Part shown: positions 1 to 8,766 of the stretch, one piece after another
How the letters are laid out: each line of letters begins with the position of its first letter
How positions within the stretch are numbered: position 1 is the first letter of the stretch
Assembly (NCBI GenBank): GCA_019828595.1
Contig: JAHQRK010000093.1
Location: 1 to 21,155 of the forward strand
DNA from: Aphanomyces cochlioides
Lineage: Eukaryota; Oomycota; Saprolegniomycetes; Saprolegniales; Verrucalvaceae
Length of the DNA stretch: 21,155 nt
Reading direction: 5' to 3'
Position numbers and translations under genes: made by a program
The notes under the pieces: model-generated
Databases searched by the model: none
Seen by the model: the letters and a program-made list of their open reading frames with translations, nothing else
What the model was told of the DNA's origin: nothing

Positions 1-41
1 GAAAAAGTTGGAAGTGGAGGGAGAAAAAAAGTGGGAAAAGA

Positions 42-113
42 TAGCACTTCTTGTTTCTATTGAAGGACCTTTGGGTTATGAGCCCAAACACGCTTCCTCT
101 GCGCCAAAGTGCT
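42..113 (-). pseudogene. tRNA-iMet copy 1, degenerate
   Basis: The anticodon arm with CAT and the acceptor stem are recognisable. The T arm is damaged: one base is lost and several are changed on the plus strand (ttgtttctattgaagg), which removes the B box. One extra base sits beside the anticodon stem. Confidence 0.7.
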
Positions 114-541
114 ACTTTGTTTTCCCGTCAACACAAATACAAAATTTTATCGTCACGCACACACATCGAACACACTATTTCACCTTTACACACACATCAC
201 GCGTTACATAAACCATATTCTGATATATCACTTGATACTGCACAACCCTGCGATCGCACCACAGCGAACATCCTCTGCTTACCTATGTCAGCCATCTGGC
301 TTGACATTAGTCTTCAGCAGACACAAGCATGGCCAAGTCTCTGGCCTGTTTCATAGCCAAACAGAGCATGCACACAAACTCAACGAGTGAGCTTGTGCAG
401 CTCATGAAATTGATGTGTTTCTAAAAAGATGAAGAAGTGGCGACGACCGTGGTATTGGTGTAAACATGGCAGGTCGGACGTTAAAATGGCAGGCGGGAGA
501 ATGGAAAAGTTGGAAAGTGGAGGGAGAAAAGTGGGAAAAGA

Positions 542-609
542 TAGACTTCTTGGTTTTATTCAAGGACCTTTGGTTATGAACCAACATGCTTCCTCTGCGC
601 CAAAGTGCT
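542..609 (-). pseudogene. tRNA-iMet copy 2, degenerate
   Basis: Only 68 nt. A base is missing from the 3' acceptor strand, the T loop is altered (ttttatt), the anticodon stem has lost bases, and the D stem carries the C-to-T change seen in several left copies. It is unlikely to yield a working initiator tRNA as read. Confidence 0.75.
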
Positions 610-1031
610 AACTTCCTTTGTTTTCTGTCAAACACAAATACAAAATTTTATCGTTACGTACACACATTGAGACACGATTTCACCTTCACATACACCATGC
701 GCTTACACAAACGATATATCCTACACACCACTCTCATACCGCACAACCCTGCTATTGCACCACAGCGAACATTCTTTGCTTTACCCACGTCAGCCATCTC
801 GGTCTGACATTAGTCCAGACACAAGCATGGTAAGTCTCTGGCCGTTCATAGCCAAACAGAGCACGCAGACACAAACTCAACGAGCGAGCTGTGCAGTCTA
901 TGAAATTGATGTGTTCTAAGATGAAAGAAGTGGCCATGACCGTGGTATTGGTGTAAACATGGCAGGTCGGACGTTAAATGGCAGGTGGGAGAATGGAAAA
1001 CCGAAAAGTGGAGGGAGAAAAGTGGAAAAGA

Positions 1032-1102
1032 TAGCACTTCTTGGTTTCTATCAAGGACCTTTGGGTTATTGAGCCAACATGCTTCCTCTGCGCCAAAGTG
1101 CT
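1032..1102 (-). pseudogene. tRNA-iMet copy 3, degenerate
   Basis: The T arm reads tttctatcaagg on the plus strand (one change and one loss). The anticodon loop has an extra base (ttattgag), the anticodon stem has lost one, and the D stem is changed. It lies at the left edge of the shortest unit (485 bp). Confidence 0.75.
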
Positions 1103-1516
1103 ACTTCCTCTGTTCTTGTCAAACACAAATACAAAATTTTATTGTCACGCACACACATCACACTATTTCACCCACACACACCACGCGCTCACACAAACCA
1201 TATCTGACACACCTACTCTCGATGACTGCCATCTGAACACCACAGCGAACATCCTTAGTTGATGTCAGCCATCTCGGCTTGACATTAGTCTTCAGCAGAT
1301 ACACAAGCATGGCCAAAGCTCTCTTGGCCGTTCATAGCCAACAGAGCACGCACATAAACTCAACGAGTGCTTGTGCAGCTCTATGAAATTGATGTGTTTT
1401 TAAAGATGAAAGAAGTGGCCACGACTCGTGGTATTGGTGTAAACATGGCAGGTCGGACGTTAAAATGGCAGGTGAGAATGAAAAGTTGGAAAGTGGAGGG
1501 AGAAAGTGGGGAAAGA

Positions 1517-1588
1517 TAGCACTTCTTGTTTCGATCCAAGGACCTTTGGGTTATGAGCCCAACATGCTTCCTCTGTCGCCAAAGTGCT
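1517..1588 (-). pseudogene. tRNA-iMet copy 4, damaged
   Basis: One base is missing from the T stem, one is inserted in the D stem (ctctgtcgcc on the plus strand), and D-stem G24 is changed to A. The anticodon arm is intact. The near terminator run is only T3. Confidence 0.6.
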
Positions 1589-2028
1589 ACACTTCCTGTT
1601 TTCCTGTCAAACACAAATACAAAATTTTATCGTCACGCACACACATTGACACACTATTTCACCCCTCACACACACCATGTGCTCACACAAACCATATCCT
1701 GACACACCACTCTCATACCGCACAACCCTGCTATCTCAACACCACAGCGAACATTTCTCTTGCCTTACCCACGTCAGCCATCTCGGGGTCTGACATTAGT
1801 TTTCAGCAGACAGAAGCATGGCCAAGCTCTGGCCGTTCATAGCCAAACATAGCATGCACACAAACTCAACCAGCGAGCTTGTGCAGTCTGATGAAATTGA
1901 TGTGTTTTTAAAATATGAAAAGAAGTGGCCACGACTCGTGGTATTGGTGTAAACATGGCAGGTCGGACGTTAAAATGGCAGGCGGGAGAATGAAAAAGTT
2001 GGAAGTGGAGGAGAAAGTGGGAAAAAGA

Positions 2029-2099
2029 TAGCACTTCTTGGTTTCGATCCAAGGACCTTTGGGTTATGAGCCAACACGCTTCCTCTGCGCCAAAGTGCT
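2029..2099 (-). pseudogene. tRNA-iMet copy 5, one-base loss in anticodon stem
   Basis: Everything matches the consensus except one missing base in the GGG of the anticodon stem (gagccaac instead of gagcccaac on the plus strand). That GGG:CCC stack is an initiator hallmark, so this copy would be impaired if the loss is real. A single homopolymer loss is also a typical sequencing error. Confidence 0.5.
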
Positions 2100-2535
2100 A
2101 CTTCCTCCTGTTTTCCCGTCAAAACAAATACAAAATTTTATTGACGCACACACATTGACACACTATTTCACCCTCACACACACCATGTGCTCACACAAAC
2201 TATATCCTACACACCACTCTCATACCGCACAACCCTGCTATCTAACACCACAGCGAACATCTCCTTGCCTTACCCACGTCAGCCATCTCTGGCTTGACAT
2301 TAGTCTTCAGCAGACACAAGCATGGCCAAGTCTCTGGCCTGTTCATAGCCAAACAGAGAGCATGCACACAAACTCAACGAGCGAGCTTGTGCAGTCTATG
2401 AAATTGATGTGTTTTTAAAGATGAAAGAAGTGGCCACGACTCGTGGTATTGGTGTAAACATGGCAGGTCGGACGTTAAAATGGCAGGCGGGAGAATGGAA
2501 AAAGTTGGAAAGTGGAGGGAGAAAAAGTGGGAACA

Positions 2536-2607
2536 GAGCACTTCTTGGTTTTGATCCAAGGACCTTTGGGTTATGAGCCCAACACGCTTCCTCTGCGCCA
2601 AAGTGCT
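2536..2607 (-). pseudogene. tRNA-iMet copy 6, altered B box and 3' end
   Basis: The T loop reads ATCAAAA instead of ATCGAAA (G57 to A, a CpG-type change), and the discriminator A73 is replaced by C. The near terminator run is broken (aacag on the plus strand). The rest of the cloverleaf is intact. Confidence 0.55.
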
Positions 2608-3045
2608 ACTTCCTCCTGTTTTCCCGTCAAACACAAATACAAAATTTATTGTCACGCACACACATCGACACACTATTTCACCCCTCACACACACCACGCG
2701 CTCACATAAACCATATCCTACACACCACTCTCATACCGACAACCCTGCCATCTAACACCACAGCGAACATTCTTCTTGCCTTACCCACGTCAGCCATCTT
2801 GGCTCCACATTAGTCTTCAGCAGACACAAGCATGGCCAAGTCTCTGGCCGTTCATAGCCAAACAGAGCATGCACACAAACTCAACGAGCGAGCTTGTGCA
2901 GCTCTATGAAATTGATGTGTTTTTAAAGATGAAGAAGTGGCGACGACTCGTGGCGGTATTGGTGTAAACATGGCAGGTCGGACGTTAAAATGGCAGGCGG
3001 GAGAATGGAAAAGTTGGAAAGTGGAGGGAGAAAGTGGGAAAAAGA

Positions 3046-3117
3046 TAGCACTTCTTGGTTTCGATCCAAGGACCTTTGGGTTATGAGCCCAACACGCTTC
3101 CTCTGCGCCAAAGTGCT
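3046..3117 (-). tRNA. tRNA-iMet: tRNA-iMet(CAT), copy 7
   Basis: Exact match to the consensus cloverleaf and one of two fully intact genes in the left part of the array. The near and far terminator runs are T5 and T3. Confidence 0.88.
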
Positions 3118-3557
3118 ACTTCCTCCTGTTTTTTCCCGTCAAACACAAATACAAAATTTTATCGTCACGCACACATCGACACACTATTTCACCCTCACAC
3201 ACACCACGCGCTCACACAAACCATATCCTACACACCACTCTCATACCGCACAACCCTGCTATCTAACACCACAGCGAACATTCTCTTTGCCTTACCCACG
3301 TCAGCCATCTCGGCTTGACATTAGTCTTCAGCAGACAGAAGCATGGCCAAGTCTCTGGCCGTTCATAGCCAAACAGAGGCATGCACACAAACTCAATGAG
3401 CGAGCTTGTGCAGTCTATGAAATCGATGCGTTTTTAAAGATGAAAGAAGTGGCCACGACTCGTGGTATTGGTGTAAACATGGCAGGTCGGACGTTAAAAT
3501 GGCAGGCGGGAGAATGAAAAAGTTGGAAAGTGGAGGGAGAAAAAAGTGGGAAAAAGA

Positions 3558-3628
3558 TAGCACTTCTGGTTTCGATCCAAGGACCTTTGGGTTATGAGCC
3601 CAACACGCTTCCTCTGCGCCAAAGTGCT
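3558..3628 (-). pseudogene. tRNA-iMet copy 8, one-base loss in T stem
   Basis: Identical to consensus but for one missing base at the T-stem/acceptor junction (cttctgg for cttcttgg on the plus strand). It may be an intact gene with a read error. Confidence 0.45.
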
Positions 3629-4068
3629 ACTTCCTCCTGTTTTCCCGTCAAACACAAATACAAAATTTTATCGTCACGCACACACATCGACACACTATTT
3701 CACCCCCACACACACCACGCGCTCACACAAACCATATCCTACACACCACTCTCATACCGCACAACCTGCCATTAACACCACAGCGAACATTCCTCTTGCC
3801 TTACCCACGTCAGCCATCTCGGCTTGACATTAGTCTTCAGCAGACACAAGCATGGCCAAGTCTCTGGCCGTTCATAGCCAAACAGAGGCATGCACACAAA
3901 CTCAATGGAGCGAGCTTGTGCAGTTAGATGAAATTGATGTGTTTTTAAAGATGAAAAGAAGTGGCCACGACTCGTGGTATTGGTGTAAACATGGCAGGTC
4001 GGACGTTCAAACGGCAGGCGGAGAATGAAAAAGTTGGAAAGTGGAGGGAGAAAAAAGTGGGAAAAAGA

Positions 4069-4142
4069 TAGCACTTCTTGGTTTCGATCCAAGGACCTTT
4101 GGGTTATGAGCCCAAACACGCTTCCTCTTGCGCCAAAGTGCT
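4069..4142 (-). pseudogene. tRNA-iMet copy 9, two insertions
   Basis: 74 nt long. One extra base lies at the anticodon-stem/position-26 junction (cccaaacacg) and one at the D loop (cctcttgcgcc). The T arm, anticodon and acceptor are consensus. Confidence 0.5.
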
Positions 4143-4578
4143 ACTTCCTCTCTGTTTTCCCGTCAAACACAAATACAAAATTTTATCGTCACGCACACAC
4201 ATCGACACACTATTTCACCCTCACACACACCACGCGCTCACACAAACCATATCCTACACACCACTCTCATACCGCACAACCCTGCTATCTAACACCACAG
4301 CGAACATTCTCTTGCCTTACCCACGTCAGCCATCGGCTTGACATTAGTCTTCAGCAGACACAAGCATGGCCAAGTCTCTGGCCGTTCATAGCCAAACAGA
4401 GGCATGCACACAAACTCAACGAGCGAGCTTGTGCAGTCTATGAAATTGATGTGTTTTTAAAGATGAAGAAGTGGCCACGACTCGTGGTATTGGTGTAAAC
4501 ATGGCAGGTCGGACGTTAAAATGGCAGGCGGAGAATGGAAAAAGTTGGAAAGTGGAGGGAGAAAAAAGTGGGAAAAGA

Positions 4579-4647
4579 TAGCACTTGGTTTCTATCCAAG
4601 GACCTTTGGGTTATGAGCCAAACATGCTTCCTCTGCGCCAAAGTGCT
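4579..4647 (-). pseudogene. tRNA-iMet copy 10, degenerate
   Basis: Three bases are missing at the acceptor/T-stem junction. C56 in the T loop is changed to A, and the anticodon and D stems each carry a substitution. As read it cannot form the full cloverleaf. Confidence 0.75.
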
Positions 4648-5087
4648 ACTTCTCCTGTTTTCCCGTCAAACACAAAATAAAATTTTATCGTCACGCACAC
4701 ACATTGACACACTATTTCACCCCTCACACACACCACGCGCTCACATAAACCAATACACCTTCCTACCACTCCATACCGACAACCCTGCTATCAACACCAC
4801 AGCGAACATCTCTCTTGCCTTACCCACGTCAGCCATCTCGGCTTGACATTAGTCTTCAGCAGACACAAGCATGGCCAAGTCTCTGGCCGTTCATAGCCAA
4901 ACAGAGGCATGCACACAAACTTAACGAGCGAGCTTGTGCAGTCTATGAAATTGATGTGTTTTTAAAGATGAAAAGAAGTGGCCACGACTCGTGGTATATT
5001 GGTGTAAACATGGCAGGTCGGACGTTAAAATGGCAGGCGGGAGAATGGAAAAAGTTGGAAAGTGGAGGGAGAAAAAAGTGGGAAAGA

Positions 5088-5159
5088 TAGCACTTCTTGG
5101 TTTCGATCCAAGGACCTTTGGGTTATGAGCCCAACATGCTTCCTCTGCGCCAAAGTGCT
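5088..5159 (-). tRNA. tRNA-iMet: tRNA-iMet(CAT), copy 11, one D-stem change
   Basis: Full length with a single change, G24 to A in the D stem (acatgc for acacgc on the plus strand), a CpG-type transition shared with copies 2, 3, 4 and 10. The near terminator run is only T3. Function is uncertain. Confidence 0.6.
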
Positions 5160-5597
5160 ACTTCCTCCTGTTTTCCCGTCAAACACAAATACAAAATTTT
5201 ATCGTCACGCACACACATCGACACACTATTTCACCCCTCACACACACCACGCGCTCACACAAACCATATCCTAACACCACTCTCATACCGCACAACCCTG
5301 CTATCTAACACCACAGCGAACATTCTTCTTGCCTTACCCACGTCAGCCATCTCGGCTTGACATTAGTCTTCAGCAGACACAAGCATGGCCAAGTCTCTGG
5401 CCGTCATAGCCAAACAGAGGCATGCACACAAACTCAACGAGCGAGCTTGGGCAGTCGATGAAATTGATGTGTTTTTAAAGATGAAAGAAGTGGCCACGAC
5501 TCGTGGTATTGGTGTAAACATGGCAGGTCGGACGTTAAAATGGCAGGCGGGAGAATGGAAAAGTTGGAAAGTGGAGGGAGAAAAAGTGGGAAAAAGA

Positions 5598-5669
5598 TAG
5601 CACTTCTGGTTTCGATCCAAGGACCTTTGGGTTATGAGCCCAAACACGCTTCCTCTGCGCCAAAGTGCT
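5598..5669 (-). pseudogene. tRNA-iMet copy 12, two single-base indels
   Basis: Has the same one-base T-stem loss as copy 8 and the same extra base as copy 9 (cccaaacacg). The total length returns to 72, but both stems are affected. Confidence 0.5.
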
Positions 5670-5726
5670 ACTTCCTCCTGTTTTCCCGTCAAACACAAAT
5701 ACAAAATTATTGTCGATCGACACACA

Positions 5727-5810
5727 TTTCACCTCACACACACCAGCTCACACAAACCTCCTATATTTCACCCCTCACACACACCACGTGCTCACACAAA
5801 CCATATCCTA
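5727..5810. repeat. Internal partial duplication of the CA-rich block
   Basis: The segment beginning tttcac, running through the CA-rich block and ending cacaaacc is present twice in a row, starting at 5727 and 5766. The first copy is shorter and has lost bases around the ccagctc part; the second has ccacgtgctc. The duplication of roughly 39-45 bp explains why this unit spans 541 bp, the longest in the window. Slippage or misalignment in a low-complexity tract is the likely cause. Confidence 0.7.
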
Positions 5811-6137
5811 CACACCACTCTCATACCGCACAACCCTGCTATCTAACACCACAGCGAACATCTCCCTTGCCTTACCCACGTCAGCCACTCGGTTGACATT
5901 AGCTCTTCAGCAGACACAAGCATGGTGAAGCTCTGGCCTTTGAGCCAAACAGAGGCATGCGGCACACAAAATCAGATGAGCGAGCTTGTGCAGTCTATGA
6001 AATTGATGTGTTTTTAAAGATGAAAAGAAGTGGCCACGACTCGTGGTATTGGTGTAAACATGGCAGGTCGGACGTTAAAATGGCAGGCGGGAGAATGGAA
6101 AAGTTGGAAAAGTGGAGGGAGAAAAAGTGGGAAAAGA

Positions 6138-6208
6138 TAGCACTTCTTGTTTCGATCCAAGGACCTTTGGGTTATGAGCCCAACACGCTTCCTCTGCGCC
6201 AAAGTGCT
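6138..6208 (-). pseudogene. tRNA-iMet copy 13, one-base loss in T stem
   Basis: Consensus except for one missing base in the T stem (ttgtttcg for ttggtttcg), the same loss as in copy 4. Confidence 0.45.
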
Positions 6209-6647
6209 ACTTCCTCCTGTTTTCCCGTCAAACACAAATACAAAATTTTATCGTCACGCACACACATCGACACACTATTTCACCCTCACACACACCACGC
6301 GCTCACACAAACCATATCCTACACACCACTCTCATACCGCACAACCCTGCTATCTAACACCACAGCGAACATTCTCTTGCCTTACCCACGTCAGCCATCT
6401 CGGCTTGACATTAGTCTTCAGCAGACACAAGCATGGCCAAGTCTCTGGCCGTTCATAGCCAAACAGAGGCATGCACACAAACTCAACGAGCGAGCTTGTG
6501 CAGTCTATGAAATTGATGTGTTTTTAAAGATGAAAAGAAGTGGCCACGACTCGTGGTATTGGTGTAAACATGGCAGGTCGGACGTTAAAATGGCAGGCGG
6601 GAGAATGGAAAAAGTTGGAAAGTGGAGGGAGAAAAAGTGGAAAAAGA

Positions 6648-6719
6648 TAGCACTTCTTGGTTTCGATCCAAGGACCTTTGGGTTATGAGCCCAACACGCT
6701 TCCTCTGCGCCAAAGTGCT
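6648..6719 (-). tRNA. tRNA-iMet: tRNA-iMet(CAT), copy 14
   Basis: Exact consensus cloverleaf. Terminator runs are T5 (near) and T5 (far), separated by CCAC rather than CCCAC. Confidence 0.9.
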
Positions 6720-7154
6720 ACTTCCTCCTGTTTTCCCGTCAAACACAAATACAAAATTTTATCGTCACGCACACACATCACACCATTTCACCCCTCACAC
6801 ACACCACGCGTCACACAAACCATATCCTACACACCACTCTCATACCGCACAACCCTGCATCTAACACCACAGCGAACATTCTCTTGCCTTACCCACGTCA
6901 GCCATCTGGCTTGACATTAGTCTTCAGCAGACACAAGCATGGCCAAGTCTCTGGCCGTTCATAGCCAAACAGAGGCATGCACACAAACTCAACGAGCGAG
7001 CTTGTGCAGTCTATGAAATTGATGTGTTTTTAAAGATGAAAAGAAGTGGCCACGACTCGTGGTATTGGTGTAAACATGGCAGGTCGGACGTTAAAATGGC
7101 AGGCGGGAGAATGGAAAAAGTTGGAAAGTGGAGGGAGAAAAAGTGGGAAAAAGA

Positions 7155-7226
7155 TAGCACTTCTTGGTTTCCATCCAAGGACCTTTGGGTTATGAGCCCA
7201 ACACGCTTCCTCTGCGCCAAAGTGCT
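7155..7226 (-). tRNA. tRNA-iMet: tRNA-iMet copy 15, T-loop C56 changed to G
   Basis: Full length and consensus except one base: the T loop reads ATGGAAA instead of ATCGAAA. C56 pairs with G19 in the tRNA elbow and is a core base of the Pol III B box, so this gene is probably poorly transcribed and folded despite its otherwise perfect setting. Confidence 0.6.
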
Positions 7227-7668
7227 ACTTCCTCCTGTTTTCCCGTCAAACACAAATACAAAATTTTATCGTCACGCACACACATCGACACACTATTTCA
7301 CCCCTCACACACACCACGCGCTCACACAAACCATATCCTACACACCACTCTCATACCGCACAACCCTGCTATCTAACACCACAGCGAACATTCTCTTGCC
7401 TTACCCACGTCAGCCATCTCGGCTTGACATTAGTCTTCAGCAGACACAAGCATGGCCAAGTCTCTGGCCGTTCATAGCCAAACAGAGGCATGCACACAAA
7501 CTCAACGAGCGAGCTTGTGCAGTCTATGAAATTGATGTGTTTTTAAAGATGAAAAGAAGTGGCCACGACTCGTGGTATTGGTGTAAACATGGCAGGTCGG
7601 ACGTTAAAATGGCAGGCGGGAGAATGGAAAAAGTTGGAAAGTGGAGGAGAAAAAAAAGTGGGAAAAGA

Positions 7669-7740
7669 TAGCACTTCTTGGTTTCGATCCAAGGACCTTT
7701 GGGTTATGAGCCCAACACGCTTCCTCTGCGCCAAAGTGCT
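7669..7740 (-). tRNA. tRNA-iMet: tRNA-iMet(CAT), copy 16
   Basis: Exact consensus; first of 25 consecutive intact genes. Terminator runs are T4 near and T8 far. Confidence 0.93.
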
Positions 7741-8164
7741 ACTTCCTCCTGTTTTCCCGTCAAACACAAATACAAAATTTTATCGTCACGCACACACATC
7801 GACACACTATTTCACCCCTCACACACACCACGCGCTCACACAAACCATATCCTACACACCACTCTCATACCGCACAACCCTGCTATCTAACACCACAGCG
7901 AACATTCTCTTGCCTTACCCACGTCAGCCATCTCGGCTTGACATTAGTCTTCAGCAGACACAAGCATGGCCAAGTCTCTGGCCGTTCATAGCCAAACAGA
8001 GGCATGCACACAAACTCAACGAGCGAGCTTGTGCAGTCTATGAAATTGATGTGTTTTTAAAGATGAAAAGAAGTGGCCACGACTCGTGGTATTGGTGTAA
8101 ACATGGCAGGTCGGACGTTAAAATGGCAGGCGGGAGAATGGAAAAAGTTGGAAAGTGGAGGGAG

Positions 8165-8180
8165 AAAAAGTGGGAAAAGA
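8165..8180 (-). terminator. Pol III terminator region of tRNA-iMet (representative)
   Basis: On the minus strand the mature 3' end at 8181 is followed by TC, then T4 (8178-8175), then CCCAC and T5 (8169-8165). A run of four or more T on the non-template strand just past the gene is the standard RNA polymerase III stop. The two-run design recurs in every unit. The near run is T4 or T5 in all copies whose tRNA is intact, while the far run ranges from T3 to T8. Confidence 0.8.
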
Positions 8181-8252
8181 TAGCACTTCTTGGTTTCGAT
8201 CCAAGGACCTTTGGGTTATGAGCCCAACACGCTTCCTCTGCGCCAAAGTGCT
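8181..8252 (-). tRNA. tRNA-iMet: Initiator tRNA-Met(CAT), copy 17 (reference copy)
   Basis: This 72-nt gene carries methionine to the ribosomal P site at start codons through eIF2. On the minus strand it folds as follows: acceptor AGCACTT with AAGTGCT (7 bp), T8 G9, D stem GCGC/GCGT with loop AGAGGAA, G26, anticodon stem TTGGG/CCCAA with loop CTCATAA (anticodon CAT), variable AGGTC, T stem CTTGG/CCAAG with loop ATCGAAA, and A73. All stems pair fully, with one G-T at 10-25. A1:T72, GGG:CCC at 29-31/39-41, A20, A54 and A60 mark a eukaryotic initiator rather than elongator Met. The internal A box (TGGCGCAGAGG) and B box (GGATCGAAACC) are present. There is no intron and no encoded CCA, as expected for a nuclear gene. 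Position 33 is T, as in yeast; vertebrate initiators have C33. Terminator runs are T4 near and T5 far. Confidence 0.96.
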
Positions 8253-8280
8253 ACTTCCTCCTGTTTTCCCGTCAAACACA

Positions 8281-8295
8281 AATACAAAATTTTAT
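8281..8295 (-). promoter_or_regulatory. TATA-like AT-rich block upstream of tRNA-iMet (representative)
   Basis: On the minus strand this reads ATAAAATTTTGTATT and lies 29-43 nt upstream of the mature 5' end at 8252. It recurs at the same distance in nearly all units. tRNA genes rely mainly on internal A and B boxes, but upstream TATA-like elements near -30 help place TFIIIB in plants and fission yeast. A role here is inferred from position and composition only. Confidence 0.4.
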
Positions 8296-8300
8296 CGTCA

Positions 8301-8390
8301 CGCACACACATCGACACACTATTTCACCCCTCACACACACCACGCGCTCACACAAACCATATCCTACACACCACTCTCATACCGCACAAC
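8301..8390. repeat. CA-rich (TG-rich on minus strand) low-complexity block (representative)
   Basis: About 90 bp dominated by CAC and CACA steps, with runs such as cgcacacaca and tcacacacac. It is present in every unit at the same place, about 50-140 nt upstream of the tRNA on the minus strand. It is imperfect rather than a pure microsatellite, and its sequence is fixed across the core. A damaged internal duplication of this block occurs in the unit near 5,727-5,810. Confidence 0.75.
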
Positions 8391-8434
8391 CCTGCTATCT
8401 AACACCACAGCGAACATTCTCTTGCCTTACCCAC

Positions 8435-8454
8435 GTCAGCCATCTCGGCTTGAC
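8435..8454. other. Potential hairpin in the spacer (representative)
   Basis: GTCAGCC, a five-base loop ATCTC, then GGCTTGAC form a 7-bp stem with one bulged T. The same sequence recurs in almost every core unit. No protein or RNA family is recognised. Confidence 0.4.
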
Positions 8455-8479
8455 ATTAGTCTTCAGCAGACACAAGCAT

Positions 8480-8495
8480 GGCCAAGTCTCTGGCC
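8480..8495. other. Potential hairpin GGCCA/TGGCC in the spacer (representative)
   Basis: GGCCA and TGGCC are perfect inverted repeats around the six-base loop AGTCTC, about 25 bp to the right of the first hairpin. It is conserved in nearly all units; the divergent unit at 20,293 has one stem base changed (ggg for ggc context). Function unknown. Confidence 0.4.
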
Positions 8496-8588
8496 GTTCA
8501 TAGCCAAACAGAGGCATGCACACAAACTCAACGAGCGAGCTTGTGCAGTCTATGAAATTGATGTGTTTTTAAAGATGAAAAGAAGTGG

Positions 8589-8601
8589 CCACGACTCGTG
8601 G
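8589..8601. other. 13-nt inverted repeat ccacga-c-tcgtgg (representative)
   Basis: Six-base perfect arms around a single central base, repeated in each unit. The left arm's CpG is changed to TpG in the units at 15,785, 16,810 and 20,404, which breaks the symmetry in those copies. Such a short odd palindrome could be a protein site or chance. Confidence 0.35.
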
Positions 8602-8614
8602 TATTGGTGTAAAC

Positions 8615-8642
8615 ATGGCAGGTCGGACGTTAAAATGGCAGG
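8615..8642. repeat. Short direct repeat of atggcagg, 20 bp apart (representative)
   Basis: The octamer atggcagg occurs at 8615-8622 and again at 8635-8642, separated by tcggacgttaaa. The arrangement is retained in nearly every unit, about two helical turns apart. No known element is recognised. Confidence 0.4.
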
Positions 8643-8694
8643 CGGGAGAATGGAAAAAGTTGGAAAGTGGAGGGAGAAAAAAAGTGGGAAAAGA

Positions 8695-8766
8695 TAGCAC
8701 TTCTTGGTTTCGATCCAAGGACCTTTGGGTTATGAGCCCAACACGCTTCCTCTGCGCCAAAGTGCT
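8695..8766 (-). tRNA. tRNA-iMet: tRNA-iMet(CAT), copy 18
   Basis: Exact consensus cloverleaf. Terminator runs are T4 near and T7 far. Confidence 0.93.

Larger units (their letters stand above)
1..7154. repeat. Uneven left portion of the array (15 diverged units)
   Basis: Units here are 485-541 bp and differ from the core by scattered one- and two-base indels, C-to-T changes at CpG and small rearrangements. Divergence is greatest in the first three units and falls off rightwards, so that by 6,650 units are close to the core. Only the tRNAs at 3046 and 6648 match the consensus exactly. This is either an old, poorly homogenised flank of the array or a stretch of low-quality assembly; the sequence alone cannot decide. 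Confidence 0.85.
8253..8694. other. Representative inter-tRNA spacer (~442 bp), no second gene recognised
   Basis: This is the consensus spacer between two intact tRNA genes, and every other spacer in the core is essentially the same. From left to right it holds the 5' flank and TATA-like block of the tRNA on its left, a CA-rich block, a central part with two potential hairpins, a 13-nt inverted repeat, a short direct repeat, and the purine tract that acts as terminator for the next tRNA. I checked both strands for a second tRNA, 5S rRNA or U6-like sequence and recognised none. One plus-strand frame stays open through the whole unit, but I do not consider it a gene. Confidence 0.7.

Noticed and set aside
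7164..7376. Recurring ~70-codon frame beginning within the tRNA T arm of every unit.
   Set aside because: It starts at a TTG inside the antisense of the tRNA and is just the repeat translated once per unit.
7543..7767. Recurring minus-strand frame of 74-80 codons overlapping terminator and tRNA.
   Set aside because: It spans the Pol III terminator and the tRNA itself; its ends shift with the variable tract, and it has no recognisable domain.
8181..8252. tRNA-derived SINE rather than a real tRNA gene.
   Set aside because: The cloverleaf is perfect, with paired acceptor and a Pol III terminator right after the 3' end. There is no tRNA-unrelated body with poly-A tail and no target-site duplications, and units are tandem rather than dispersed.
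8181..8252. Elongator tRNA-Met(CAT), or a bacterial tRNA-Ile2(CAT).
   Set aside because: A1:T72, the T loop ATCGAAA with A54/A60, and three G:C pairs in the anticodon stem match the eukaryotic initiator; the 3' CCA is not encoded.
8435..8540. U6 or other snRNA-like sequence around caagcatggcc.
   Set aside because: Only a short chance similarity (agcatggcc). The rest of U6, its 5' region and its terminal T run are absent.
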